The position numbers and the translations under genes were made by a program. Below the pieces are notes generated by a model, which did not search any database, was not told where the DNA came from, and saw only the letters and a list, made by a program, of their open reading frames with translations. A stretch of DNA of 64,000 nucleotides from JAALKW01 sp963974485. Its GTDB lineage: Bacteria > Pseudomonadota > Gammaproteobacteria > Legionellales > Legionellaceae. Every line of letters begins with the position of its first letter. Positions within the stretch are counted from its first letter, which is position 1. The stretch spans positions 186,001 through 250,000 of the forward strand of contig CAXBBS010000001.1 of assembly GCA_963974485.1 (NCBI GenBank), written 5' to 3'. Positions 33,853 to 42,822 of the stretch are shown here, one piece after another.

Positions 33853-34680
33853 CTATTTTTTTATTAAAGCGCAATCCATGGCACGCATATCATCGAGGTA
33901 CACATCGCTCATCAGGTAATCAAATTCATGGCTCCGGCTCCGATACAATGGGTCGGTTCTGTCGTTCATATCATGCCCGGGATGACACATGATAAGCCCA
34001 TGTGACGTGATGTTTTTTAAAAATTGGGTAAAATAGTGCTGATAGTTTTGGGCGTGTTTAAAATTATACACCCCCGAAAAACTCGTGTTCAGCATGGCTT
34101 GATGCTCTGAAAGCATCTGATCAAATCGTGTTCCACCCAGATAAGCAATCATGTGCTTTTTAGGAAAACCATCGAAACCATCTAACATATGCCCCGAATT
34201 GTTACTTGGACTGGTATTCCGAAACCGTAGTTGTGCATGAGTATCATGTTTCGCCATCCAATACTCACGTATCACCGGGAACTGATGCACATGCTGATGC
34301 CCATCGATAAAATCAGGAAAGCGGCCCGTTTTTGCTATAAACGCATCCAACTGTTGATTGAGTTCTGACGCAACAACGTGCTTATCAAGTCGTTTAGAAA
34401 AACACATCGCAATTAACCAAGACAGCGACTTGAACTTTAAGCCGTACGCCTTAATCCATGCCTGACTCAGTGGCGCGCCTTCTGTTAAATTAGCATGTAA
34501 GCCAACATAACATGAGGCAGCATACGCCTCGAGTCGCGAGGCACGTGTCGCCCAGGTTGGTGTTGTGACCATGCACGAAATCGCATTAATACGTTTTTCT
34601 CGTGCAAGCGCCTCAATCCCGCGGCTTATTCCTTCATTTTGAGCGTAATCATCAGCACAAAGATAAATATCACGCCTCAT
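33853..34680 (-). CDS. YdjC/ChbG-family carbohydrate deacetylase (NaxD-like)
   Basis: This 275-residue enzyme has the YdjC metal and catalytic motifs: CADDYAQNEGISRGI near the N-terminus, LHANLTEG (metal His), and DGHQHVHQFP (His pair) near residue 130. YdjC proteins remove N-acetyl groups from amino sugars. In Francisella, NaxD deacetylates undecaprenyl-phosphate-GalNAc before transfer to lipid A. Here the gene overlaps the GT2 gene by four bases (ATGA) and precedes an ArnT-like transferase, the same three activities. I infer the same role; a chitooligosaccharide deacetylase (ChbG) would not explain the neighbours. Confidence 0.85.
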   Translation of the reverse strand: MRRDIYLCADDYAQNEGISRGIEALAREKRINAISCMVTTPTWATRASRLEAYAASCYVGLHANLTEGAPLSQAWIKAYGLKFKSLSWLIAMCFSKRLDKHVVASELNQQLDAFIAKTGRFPDFIDGHQHVHQFPVIREYWMAKHDTHAQLRFRNTSPSNNSGHMLDGFDGFPKKHMIAYLGGTRFDQMLSEHQAMLNTSFSGVYNFKHAQNYQHYFTQFLKNITSHGLIMCHPGHDMNDRTDPLYRSRSHEFDYLMSDVYLDDMRAMDCALIKK

Positions 34681-35654
34681 ACTTCGGTCTCACGCTCACA
34701 TACACGCTTATCTTCGTAACTCACTTCTTTTTGGATATAATACAGCGGTCGTTTTTTTACCTCTAATAAGATACGGCTAATATACTCAGAAATCACCGCC
34801 AAAAATAAAAACAAAACCGAAAACAAGCCTGCCGTAAGAAAAATAACTGAGGCAATACCGTTCGATAAATCACTTTTGGTAAATAACGTTTGAAACACGA
34901 TAAATCCGGCATAAAACATCATCACAATACTGATAAAAAGTGAACCACAGGACATCAACCGCAACGGATGCGGAGAAAAACAAATCACCGAATCAATCGA
35001 CAAGCTGATGAGTTTAAAAATAGAGTATTTGCTTTTTCCGGCTTTTCTCTCTTGGCAGTAATACGGCACGGTTTTGGTTTTAAATCCCAAATAAGAAAAC
35101 ATCATGATCAGATGTCGGTTGGTTTCTTTCATTTTCATCAATTCGTCAACAACTTGACGCTTTAATAAACGAAAATTACCTTCGTTTCCCGTCAGCTTAA
35201 ACCCGGTCATACGTGATGATAATTGATAGAAAAGTTTCGCGAGCTTACGTTTAAGCCAAGGCTCATCAGAACGATTCATGCGTGACGCAGACACCACATC
35301 ATACCCTTCGTCAGCCCAGTGCACCATGTCAGGAATAAGCTCAGGCGGATGCTGCATGTCACTGTCCATAAGCACAACATAGTCACCACGTGCAGCTTCG
35401 AGCCCAGCTGTTGACGCCATTTCATGTCCATAATTTCTAGATAATTTAATCAACCTAATATTACTTGTCGGCGTAATATAGTCCAAACATGCGTGTACCG
35501 TTTGGTCACTGGACCCATCGTCAACGAGAATTAATTCGTACTGGCTAAATTTATCACTTAATACAGCCGTCGCGGCTTCAATAAAATGTCCAATCACGGA
35601 TTCTTCGTTATACATGGGCGCGACAACAGATAATAACGGTGATGATTGCTTCAT
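34677..35654 (-). CDS. GT2 undecaprenyl-phosphate glycosyltransferase (ArnC/DPM1-like)
   Basis: This 325-residue protein has an N-terminal GT-A domain with VVAPMYNEE, VDDGSSD, MDSDMQHPPE (the DxD motif) and CQERKAGKSKYS. Two C-terminal membrane helices follow (about 235-260 and 268-295). This arrangement is typical of ArnC, GtrB and FlmF2 enzymes, which load a sugar from a nucleotide donor onto undecaprenyl phosphate on the cytoplasmic side. It is the first gene of the three-gene minus-strand operon with the YdjC-like deacetylase and the ArnT-like transferase. Confidence 0.88.
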   Translation of the reverse strand: MKQSSPLLSVVAPMYNEESVIGHFIEAATAVLSDKFSQYELILVDDGSSDQTVHACLDYITPTSNIRLIKLSRNYGHEMASTAGLEAARGDYVVLMDSDMQHPPELIPDMVHWADEGYDVVSASRMNRSDEPWLKRKLAKLFYQLSSRMTGFKLTGNEGNFRLLKRQVVDELMKMKETNRHLIMMFSYLGFKTKTVPYYCQERKAGKSKYSIFKLISLSIDSVICFSPHPLRLMSCGSLFISIVMMFYAGFIVFQTLFTKSDLSNGIASVIFLTAGLFSVLFLFLAVISEYISRILLEVKKRPLYYIQKEVSYEDKRVCERETEV

Positions 35655-35740
35655 GGTTCATCCTGGCTTCAAACATTGGGGCATATTATGACAGATATTA
35701 AACGCTTTTGCTTTGACTAGATGTAATGCTGTTACACTGC

Positions 35741-35768
35741 TTGAAAGCCCATATTTTATCCGTATAAT
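35741..35768 (+). promoter_or_regulatory. Promoter of the pyruvate-carboxylase-like gene
   Basis: TTGAAA (35741-35746) and a perfect TATAAT (35763-35768) are 16 bases apart. The leader to ATG 35815 is about 40 bases. Confidence 0.7.
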
Positions 35769-35814
35769 CCGCGATTAATAAAATCATGTTTTTTGTATTT
35801 ATATAGGGATGTAT

Positions 35815-38800
35815 ATGTTAAAACGAGCAGGCTCCAATCTAAGAAAGTTAACCACCGCTTTATCAAAAAATGCTGTAACACGCCCCGCTTCAACCTTAAC
35901 TAGAAACACGTCGGAAAGCACAAGCTTGCCTCAAGAGCACGCTAAATTTCAAAACACCTCTTCCCAAATGCTTCGAAGAGCCTTATCTTCAACACCGGCC
36001 GTCATATCTGACAAACACTCGAATCATCAAAAAACATCTTATGTATCCCCTTATGATGTGTCCAAGCCACTTGATTATATTATTTTGCATAATCGCTCAA
36101 AAAATGCGGTCAATTTCGCCACCCGACAATTAAAAAAAGCTTGGCCTGCTCTTAAAATTATTCATGTAGTACAAGAAAATCGTGACTCAATCCCAGGAAC
36201 AGACCTGACTGTTCGCATCAAAAACTGGTCGAGCATGAGCCATTTTAAAAATCAATTTGATCATCTAGCCGCTCAAAATTCGGCATTACGCGCAAGCATG
36301 CGTGAAGGCCTGGTTGGGTTTTATTGCGTGTGGTCAGCGGCTGCTGAAAGTTCTGAATGGGCAAAACAAGCACAAGCAGCCGGATTTCACTGGATTGGCG
36401 CAAGTCCTGAAAAAATGCAAGGCTTGGACAAAATAGAATATAAAAAATTATGCCACGCCCGAAACCTTCCAACAGCAGCGTTTGTTGAAATCAATGCTCC
36501 TCTAAAAAATGCTGACCGAGACGAGGCGTTTCAGCTCATGGCTGAAAATTTTCTAGAACTTTATCACCAAAATCCAACCTTAGCAGGCAATCCCGTATTT
36601 CTTAAACATGAAGCCGGTGGTGGTGGTCGAGGAACAAAAAAAGTATCTGAGATGACGCTGGATAACGTATTGGAAGCCCTTCGTAAAATCGTCAATGAAA
36701 CAGGTGGCAGCCTGGATGGCGTTTATGCTGAGCAAGCCTTAGATTTAGAAGGCGCTCAGATGTATCAAATCGAGATTGAAGGCGATGCATCACAATTATC
36801 AGACGGCGCACGCCTCGTGTGGTTCAATAAAGATAACCAAAAAGTGCTTGAAATTGGATTTACGGACCAAGCCATCTTAGAAATACTGCCCCAAAACATT
36901 TACGCAGCTTGTCGTGCTGCATCAACAACCATTTTTGAAGCCTCCGGTTACGATAGCCGTGGTACCAATGAAATTCTCATCGTTAAAGATAAGCAAGGTG
37001 ATTGGAGCTTTAAGCTCCTGGAACTGAATAAACGCATTCAAGTTGAAAACGAAGCGATTGCTGAATTAGTGCACGATAAAAACGGGCGCTCTCGGAATGT
37101 GTCTGCGGAGCAAGTGATGCGCTCCATGGGATACCCACCACCCGCCGCATCTGATTTTAGTGACGAGGGTGCCGCCATTGTCGCTCATGTCCGACTTTTA
37201 TCCTGTGAAATAACAAGCACAGGCTCGGTGTACCCGAGTGGTTTAGAGATTGACGGCGCCGTATACCCACAAGGTGCGGATGTTCAATTTGCACGAGGCC
37301 CTGTTTATTTAGATGCCGATCCTCAAATTGGTCGCGCGCTCATCAAGGCACAAACATGGGAGGATTTTTGCAATAAACTATTAGATTTCTCACAAAACTT
37401 TCAGTTTTACGGACCCCAAACAGAGCTCTCGACTTATTTTAATTTCATGCAAAAATTAGCGAGTGACCCGCTGTTTAGGCAAGGTCAATTGGGTTGTAAT
37501 CATACGTTTAATGTTTTATCTAATTCCCCCATTGAACAAGGTCGTGTCCAAAAAATCGTTGCCGCGCTATCACATACCGTAACGCCGCTGGTCAGTAACG
37601 GCTACAGACCTAACGACGGTGTAAAAAATCAGCCCTATCCAACGCGAGATCAAATGCAGGAATTTGTACGGTTTATAGAAGACCTACAATATGAAGCCAT
37701 TCCTGAAACACCGTTTTCAAAATTTTTACAGCACCATAGCTTTAAAACGTATATTCACGATTTAAAAGATTTACTCGCGAACCATGGTGGTGGAACAGTC
37801 ACCGTCATTCGAGATGTTCAACAAGCATCAGCAGACCAAGAATCAGCGTTGATTCAAGCAGCTTCCGCTAAAATTGCAGAAATTTACTTTGCAGGTGCGG
37901 GTATTGGTGTTGGATTTGAGACAGGTGGGGCACAATACCAAGCAGCGCTCATGAGAAACTTTGATTGGATGGCGGTTTTATTAGCTGGCTGCCGTTCGAA
38001 CTTACCCTCACACTCACTCACCCGCTCAAAATGGGTCAATGGTTTACTCGCCAAATCACAGGAAAAACAAGCGTTTATTTTTCGCACGATTGCCGATGAA
38101 ATCTCTGAGCACTACGGCATACTTGCGACGCAATCATTCTTACCGTGGCTGCCATATAACTTTCATGCCGGTAATCATCCAGAGCAAGATCTAACAACGC
38201 GTGCCATGTTACAAGCAAATTTAGGTGTTATTCCCAATTGGGCCTGGGACCCTCGTTACACACAAGCCCATTTTGAAGGATGGGTTACGCGTCAAATTGA
38301 TGTATTTGAAACAGAAGGCAAACCACTGCATCAAATTCGTATTAAAAATCCCGGTCAAGGGCCAGACTGGAATGCTGATGTGATTGTTAACATGGTTCAA
38401 ACCATACGAAGCATGTTTAAAGAACGAGGCTTAGAAGAGCCGATTATCTTTATTCATAATCATGAGTTTAACGGCATGGCAGCGCATAGTGCAGCCGACG
38501 CCATCAAACAATGCCAAGCTTTAGGTTATGCATTCTTAATTGTTGATTCAGCTCCACCGGGGACCTCGCATAATTCAAATTTAATGATCGCTAAATCATT
38601 ACTGATGTCTCCAGAGCAACGGGGATACTTAAAGCATTATAATCAAGGTGCTTGGTTAGCGATGGATTTAACCACGAGATTTAATAACTCACATATTACA
38701 AAAAAAATTCAAAACCCTGCTTCTGTCATGGCCGGCGGCACCAACTCATCAGATCTTGTTGATGCGATAAAACTGGGTATTCATCCTCATGATATGGATA

Positions 38801-39711
38801 CAGCCATTGCTTTAGGATATAACCTAACAGGATTAGGTACACCGGTGACCCCTTATTCTGAATGGATTAAACAACTGGGCTTTGCCATATGGAATACAAA
38901 AGAGATTTATCCAAAAACAGTGGAAGCCGCAACAGATTATATTAAACAAGGGGGGCAATTAACCATTGCAACACCGATTCTTGAAGGCTTGCGAGACTGG
39001 AATACACTGCTTCCGCGCCCGGCAATTGTTGAGCACTTGCTGATAAATCATCATCGTGCGCTTGATATTGATGGCAACACACCCGTATCTGAGCCAGTGT
39101 TAGATATTGAGGCCGAACGGGAAAAATTGCAAAAACAATTACCCAACATAAAAGTAACCAACCGTGTGCTAAGTACTGTTTTAGGCTTTGATAACATTGG
39201 TCTCAACAACTTAAAAGCACGTGATATGCAAGCACCGACCGATCAACCTAAAGACATGACGGTCATGATGCAAAGCCCTGAGTTTGTATACAGTGAGGTT
39301 AAACAAGCGGGTGATAGCTTCCGGCTCCATGGTGAGAACATTACAATTAATCATGTTGAACGCAATTTAGAAACCGGACGTGTGGATATTAGCTATCGTT
39401 TTCAAGGGCATACCGTGCGTATGCAAGGCAAAGATCTACGCGTCACGACCAATGCGCCTGAATCTTCTATAAAATACGCAACCAGTGAACGAGATGTGGG
39501 GGCTCCCATGCCGGGCAAGCTCCTTCGCTTTTTTGTAAAACCCGGCGATCGCGTCAAAAAAGGACAAAATCTTGCGACGATTGAGGCCATGAAAATGGAA
39601 AACACCTTACGTGCGGAACAGGACGGCGAAGTTGAAAGCGTGAGAGACCTCGACAAGAGCGCGTCGATGGTTGAGCGTGGCGAGTGCCTGGTCACACTGA
39701 AGCCATCATAA
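35815..39711 (+). CDS. Divergent pyruvate-carboxylase-like biotin enzyme
   Basis: This protein of about 1298 residues has the pyruvate carboxylase order. A biotin carboxylase ATP-grasp comes first (AGGGGRG at 267-273; ELNKRIQVEN near 402). A carboxyltransferase TIM-barrel-like region follows (IRDVQQ near 665; IHNHE near 880; DSAPPGTSHNSNL). A biotinyl domain comes last, with EAMKMEN (biotin Lys1260). Many usual residues differ, for example KDMAG is KNPGQ and HTHD is HNHE, so activity on pyruvate is uncertain. The N-terminal ~70 residues precede the first conserved block; the first 33 are basic and Ser/Thr-rich with no acidic residue. I chose ATG 35815 because AGGGA lies five bases upstream; ATG 35809 is the alternative. 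Confidence 0.85.
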   Translation: MLKRAGSNLRKLTTALSKNAVTRPASTLTRNTSESTSLPQEHAKFQNTSSQMLRRALSSTPAVISDKHSNHQKTSYVSPYDVSKPLDYIILHNRSKNAVNFATRQLKKAWPALKIIHVVQENRDSIPGTDLTVRIKNWSSMSHFKNQFDHLAAQNSALRASMREGLVGFYCVWSAAAESSEWAKQAQAAGFHWIGASPEKMQGLDKIEYKKLCHARNLPTAAFVEINAPLKNADRDEAFQLMAENFLELYHQNPTLAGNPVFLKHEAGGGGRGTKKVSEMTLDNVLEALRKIVNETGGSLDGVYAEQALDLEGAQMYQIEIEGDASQLSDGARLVWFNKDNQKVLEIGFTDQAILEILPQNIYAACRAASTTIFEASGYDSRGTNEILIVKDKQGDWSFKLLELNKRIQVENEAIAELVHDKNGRSRNVSAEQVMRSMGYPPPAASDFSDEGAAIVAHVRLLSCEITSTGSVYPSGLEIDGAVYPQGADVQFARGPVYLDADPQIGRALIKAQTWEDFCNKLLDFSQNFQFYGPQTELSTYFNFMQKLASDPLFRQGQLGCNHTFNVLSNSPIEQGRVQKIVAALSHTVTPLVSNGYRPNDGVKNQPYPTRDQMQEFVRFIEDLQYEAIPETPFSKFLQHHSFKTYIHDLKDLLANHGGGTVTVIRDVQQASADQESALIQAASAKIAEIYFAGAGIGVGFETGGAQYQAALMRNFDWMAVLLAGCRSNLPSHSLTRSKWVNGLLAKSQEKQAFIFRTIADEISEHYGILATQSFLPWLPYNFHAGNHPEQDLTTRAMLQANLGVIPNWAWDPRYTQAHFEGWVTRQIDVFETEGKPLHQIRIKNPGQGPDWNADVIVNMVQTIRSMFKERGLEEPIIFIHNHEFNGMAAHSAADAIKQCQALGYAFLIVDSAPPGTSHNSNLMIAKSLLMSPEQRGYLKHYNQGAWLAMDLTTRFNNSHITKKIQNPASVMAGGTNSSDLVDAIKLGIHPHDMDTAIALGYNLTGLGTPVTPYSEWIKQLGFAIWNTKEIYPKTVEAATDYIKQGGQLTIATPILEGLRDWNTLLPRPAIVEHLLINHHRALDIDGNTPVSEPVLDIEAEREKLQKQLPNIKVTNRVLSTVLGFDNIGLNNLKARDMQAPTDQPKDMTVMMQSPEFVYSEVKQAGDSFRLHGENITINHVERNLETGRVDISYRFQGHTVRMQGKDLRVTTNAPESSIKYATSERDVGAPMPGKLLRFFVKPGDRVKKGQNLATIEAMKMENTLRAEQDGEVESVRDLDKSASMVERGECLVTLKPS

Positions 39712-39717
39712 TTAAGA

Positions 39718-39740
39718 CAAAGCCACCTCGTGTGGCTTTG
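39718..39740 (+). terminator. Hairpin after the pyruvate-carboxylase-like gene
   Basis: CAAAGCCAC and GTGGCTTTG form a perfect 9-bp stem with a five-base loop just after the stop. No T-run follows on the plus strand, so termination would be weak or Rho-aided. Confidence 0.45.
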
Positions 39741-39807
39741 ACAAAAAAATAAGCAAGCATTACAATTCGTTTTCTTGAACACTCACGTGATACGTAAAGG
39801 CTTCACC

Positions 39808-40296
39808 ATGAAAAAATTGCTCGTGCTTGCTTGTTGTTTATTAAGCCTAACCTCCTGCTCAACGGGATACCATGCATCAGGATTTATAATGAATGGTTAT
39901 GACGAATTTAAACTCGCTCCCAACAAATATAGAGTACAATTCACGGGTAACGAGTACACCAGCGAAGATCGCGCCTATAAGTATGCACTACGCCGCTCAG
40001 CCGAACTGACAAGAGCCCAAGGTTTTCAATATTTCAAAATCACGAACTCATCGGTGAACAAAACAAAAAGCACGTACACCACACCGGTTACTAAACATAC
40101 GGCGTCAAGCACAGATACCTATCGTTATGAATCCGGACAAATCAAAGAAAACGAAAGCATCACCACCGTCTCAGGCGGCGAAGTCCGTGAAAGCTATACG
40201 CCTTCAATTTCGTTCAATATAAGCATGTATCACCGTGACGTTGACGATGCGTTAAATGCCGATGTGATTTTAAGTAACTTTGATAAGCAACGCTAA
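39808..40296 (+). CDS. CC0125/CC1285-type lipoprotein
   Basis: This 162-residue protein has a lipoprotein signal peptide with lipobox LTSC (Cys17). The mature start STGYHASGFIMNGYDEFKLAPNKYRVQFTGNEYTSEDRAYKYALRRSAELTRAQGFQYF (shortened in meaning here to its YRV.F.GN..T......Y.L.R.AE.T...G..YF pattern) matches the small CC0125/CC1285 family. Members are predicted outer-membrane or periplasmic lipoproteins of unknown role. ATG 39808 is preferred to ATG 39775 because TAAAGG precedes it at seven bases and it starts the signal peptide. It is monocistronic. Confidence 0.75.
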   Translation: MKKLLVLACCLLSLTSCSTGYHASGFIMNGYDEFKLAPNKYRVQFTGNEYTSEDRAYKYALRRSAELTRAQGFQYFKITNSSVNKTKSTYTTPVTKHTASSTDTYRYESGQIKENESITTVSGGEVRESYTPSISFNISMYHRDVDDALNADVILSNFDKQR

Positions 40297-40373
40297 ACAA
40301 GACTACAGACAGTATGATCAAGGCCGCGTATAATTAAAATAATATTTGAGATTATAAGAATAAAGGATAAACA

Positions 40374-40715
40374 ATGGATTGCTTATTTTGTCGTGTTGCG
40401 AATGGGGAGCTACCTACCGAAATTATTTACGAAGATGATACGGTCTTAGCTTTTCGAGATATTAATCCACAAGCGCCCACACATGGGCTGGTCATACCCA
40501 AGCGACACATCGCGAGCATTAATCATGCGACATCTGACGATGCTGAGCTGCTGGGTAACATGGTGCTTGCAGCCAAGCACGTCGCAGCACAAGAAGGTTT
40601 ACACGATAACGGTTATCGCTTGGTGTTTAATATTAATAATCATGGCGGTCAAACCGTATATCATATTCATTTACATGTATTAGGCGGCAGGCAAATGACC
40701 TGGCCTCCAGGATAA
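40374..40715 (+). CDS. HIT family nucleotide phosphoramidase (HinT-like)
   Basis: This 113-residue HIT protein has the metal-independent catalytic triad motif HIHLHVLGG (His97, His99, His101), the N-terminal CLFCRVANGELP and RDINPQAPTHGLVIPKRH. HinT enzymes hydrolyse adenosine phosphoramidates and acylated AMP. The start is 10 bases after an AAAGGAT sequence. folE follows after 10 bases, so the two are probably co-transcribed, without a known metabolic link. Confidence 0.95.
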   Translation: MDCLFCRVANGELPTEIIYEDDTVLAFRDINPQAPTHGLVIPKRHIASINHATSDDAELLGNMVLAAKHVAAQEGLHDNGYRLVFNINNHGGQTVYHIHLHVLGGRQMTWPPG

Positions 40716-40725
40716 GGCATAACAC

Positions 40726-41265
40726 ATGAACACTTGTTTTAAAAAAATTATTCAAGATATTGGCGAAGACGTCACACGTGAAGGCCTGCGAGACACGCCA
40801 GAACGTGCTGCAGAAGCGTTTCGTTACCTAACCAAGGGTTACCAAGAAAGCATTGACGACATCATCAACGGCGCACTGTTTGAGTCTGAGATGAGTGAAA
40901 TGGTGATCGTCAAAGACGTTGAGCTGTATTCGCTTTGTGAACATCATCTACTTCCATTTTTTGGACAATGCCATGTGGGCTATTTACCGAACGGTAAAGT
41001 CTTGGGCTTATCTAAAATTGCACGCATCATTGATTTTTATGCGCGTCGCTTACAAATTCAAGAAGGCCTGACCCATGAAATTGCGACCTGCATCGCAAAC
41101 ATCACGGGCGCACGCGGTGTGGCCGTTGTGATCGAAGCGCGTCACTTATGCATGATGATGCGCGGCGTCGAAAAACAAAACTCAACCATGACAACCTCCG
41201 TCATGCTCGGTGACATGCGTCATAACCCGAGCAGCCGAATGGAGTTTTTGAATTTAATTCGGTAA
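40726..41265 (+). CDS. folE: GTP cyclohydrolase I
   Basis: This 179-residue enzyme opens GTP to 7,8-dihydroneopterin triphosphate, the entry to folate and other pterins. Zinc and active-site residues are in SLCEHHLLPF (Cys71, His73, His74) and the later EARHLCMMMRG. EGLRDTPERAAEA is the conserved N-terminal block. It would feed the PTPS-III-like enzyme at 19550-20050 and the pteridine reductase at 17639-18391 in the same window. It ends 7 bases before the convergent DUF1566 gene. Confidence 0.97.
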   Translation: MNTCFKKIIQDIGEDVTREGLRDTPERAAEAFRYLTKGYQESIDDIINGALFESEMSEMVIVKDVELYSLCEHHLLPFFGQCHVGYLPNGKVLGLSKIARIIDFYARRLQIQEGLTHEIATCIANITGARGVAVVIEARHLCMMMRGVEKQNSTMTTSVMLGDMRHNPSSRMEFLNLIR

Positions 41266-41272
41266 ACCTGAC

Positions 41273-42583
41273 TTAAAATTGCCGGATAGGTGTCGCACAT
41301 AAACTCGCACTATCGACACCTAAGGTCGTCTCTACCGAACCATTAGAAAAATTCATCACGTAAGCATTTGTACTCGATGTTACACTGGTTCCACTCGGGG
41401 TCGATGTAGATGACCAGTACAAGTTAGGGTTACTGCTCCCGCTGCAGAAACTCGTCACAAGAAGCTGTGTGTAAAGAAGGCTAAGCTCATTCAATGACGG
41501 TAGATACCACCCGCCAAAACATGTTTTTGAAGCATTACCATCACCTGTGGGGCAATTAACATAACTACTACCATTAAACATCATAGAGACATTCAGAGCA
41601 CTGCCGACGGCCGTCGCTCCTATGTTCCCAGTGGTGACGCCAGCAATATCAAGATCGGTTTGTATCTTAGATAACCAATATTGGGAGTTCACCATACCGG
41701 CACCAATTCCATTCGCAAAGGCCTGACCGAGTGTTGTTGTGCTCAAAGTCAGAGGTTTAGCAGTACCACCCGTTAATGCGCTGGTTAACACCATCAGTCC
41801 ATGACGCTTTGTATCATCCAAATAAAAGATGGTACCACCTTCTAACGTATCGCCAAGCGCATAAGTGGGAGATTGAGCAATGACACCCGTGCTATTATCA
41901 ATCGTGATACCGGCCCCTGCCTGATAATTCCCAGCAATTGTACCGTTGACATTGTCAATAGCGAGGGTCACATCGTTTGCGGGAAGTGCCAGATTGGTCG
42001 AAAACGTCGTTCCCGTTAAACTAAGACCAGCACCGGCTGCATAAGGTTGAGCTGCGCCGGTTGCAATGATCTGGTTGCCACTAATAGTGATACCCGAGCC
42101 TGCCTGATAGTTCCCTGCAATTGTTCCAGCAGCATTATCAATCACGAGGGTTGTATCAGGAACTGATAAAGCAATAGCAAACTCAGTTCCCGTTAAGCTA
42201 AGACCTGCTCCGGCTGTATAAGCTTGCACAGGCCCGGTCGCGCTAATTGTGTTCCCAACGATTGCTATATCCGTCCCAGCTTGATAATTCCCAATAATTG
42301 TACCCGCGGTATTATCTACAATGATCGTCGAATCCCCCGCTTGATAACTTCCAGAAATCGTATCGCCATTAATCGTAATACCCGCACCTGCCTGATAATT
42401 CCCAGAAACCACATTGTTTAGAATTGAAATTGCCGTACCAGCCGTATATGTCGACTGTTTTACCGCGGCACTAAATGCCGCTGCAATAGCCTCCTCAACA
42501 ACACTCATGGATGGCGGATTACTAGGTGCAGCACTAACGCCCGTTGATATTAAAAGCAAACCCAAAATACGTGAATATTTCAT
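41273..42583 (-). CDS. Secreted repeat protein with DUF1566 (Lcl-type) C-terminal domain
   Basis: This 436-residue protein has a signal peptide (1-19, cleavage after VSA). A tandem-repeat region follows (about 45-235), built from YQAGxGITIxGNxI and YTAGAGLSLTGT units with VDNAAGTIxGN links. The C-terminal domain (about 240-436) has the DUF1566/Lcl_C pattern: GGTIFYLDD, CFGGWYLPSLNELSLLY, YWSSTSTPSG and a closing PIRQF. Legionella Lcl combines collagen-like repeats with this domain and acts in adhesion and biofilm. Here the repeats are beta-type rather than collagen-like. Surface adhesion is the likely role, by analogy. Confidence 0.82.
   Translation of the reverse strand: MKYSRILGLLLISTGVSAAPSNPPSMSVVEEAIAAAFSAAVKQSTYTAGTAISILNNVVSGNYQAGAGITINGDTISGSYQAGDSTIIVDNTAGTIIGNYQAGTDIAIVGNTISATGPVQAYTAGAGLSLTGTEFAIALSVPDTTLVIDNAAGTIAGNYQAGSGITISGNQIIATGAAQPYAAGAGLSLTGTTFSTNLALPANDVTLAIDNVNGTIAGNYQAGAGITIDNSTGVIAQSPTYALGDTLEGGTIFYLDDTKRHGLMVLTSALTGGTAKPLTLSTTTLGQAFANGIGAGMVNSQYWLSKIQTDLDIAGVTTGNIGATAVGSALNVSMMFNGSSYVNCPTGDGNASKTCFGGWYLPSLNELSLLYTQLLVTSFCSGSSNPNLYWSSTSTPSGTSVTSSTNAYVMNFSNGSVETTLGVDSASLCATPIRQF
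41880..42450 (-). repeat. Tandem coding repeats of the DUF1566 protein
   Basis: At least six YQAG/YTAG-type units recur here. At DNA level they show as repeated segments such as cctgcctgataattccc on the plus strand. Such repeats can change copy number between strains. Confidence 0.7.
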
Positions 42584-42822
42584 ATAACCATCCCTATTTG
42601 AATATAAAATTTAGATTACTAAAAATTGAATGCTTGATGATTCATTATGCTAAACAAATAATGAATAGAAGTATAATGATTTATGGGAATAAGAAAATTG
42701 AGCGATGGTTACAAGCGTTTTAAAAGGGATGCTTAAGATTGAAATCGAGATAAATAAGTGCCCTTAACCCGCTCGGTTATAAGTGGACTAAGAGCATTAT
42801 TTACACATTAGGCAGCTTTATT

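Noticed and set aside
42584..42822. Possible gene or RNA in the gap between the DUF1566 and Spy-like genes
   Set aside because: It holds only AT-rich sequence and short hairpins without T-runs; no ORF or RNA shape is supported.
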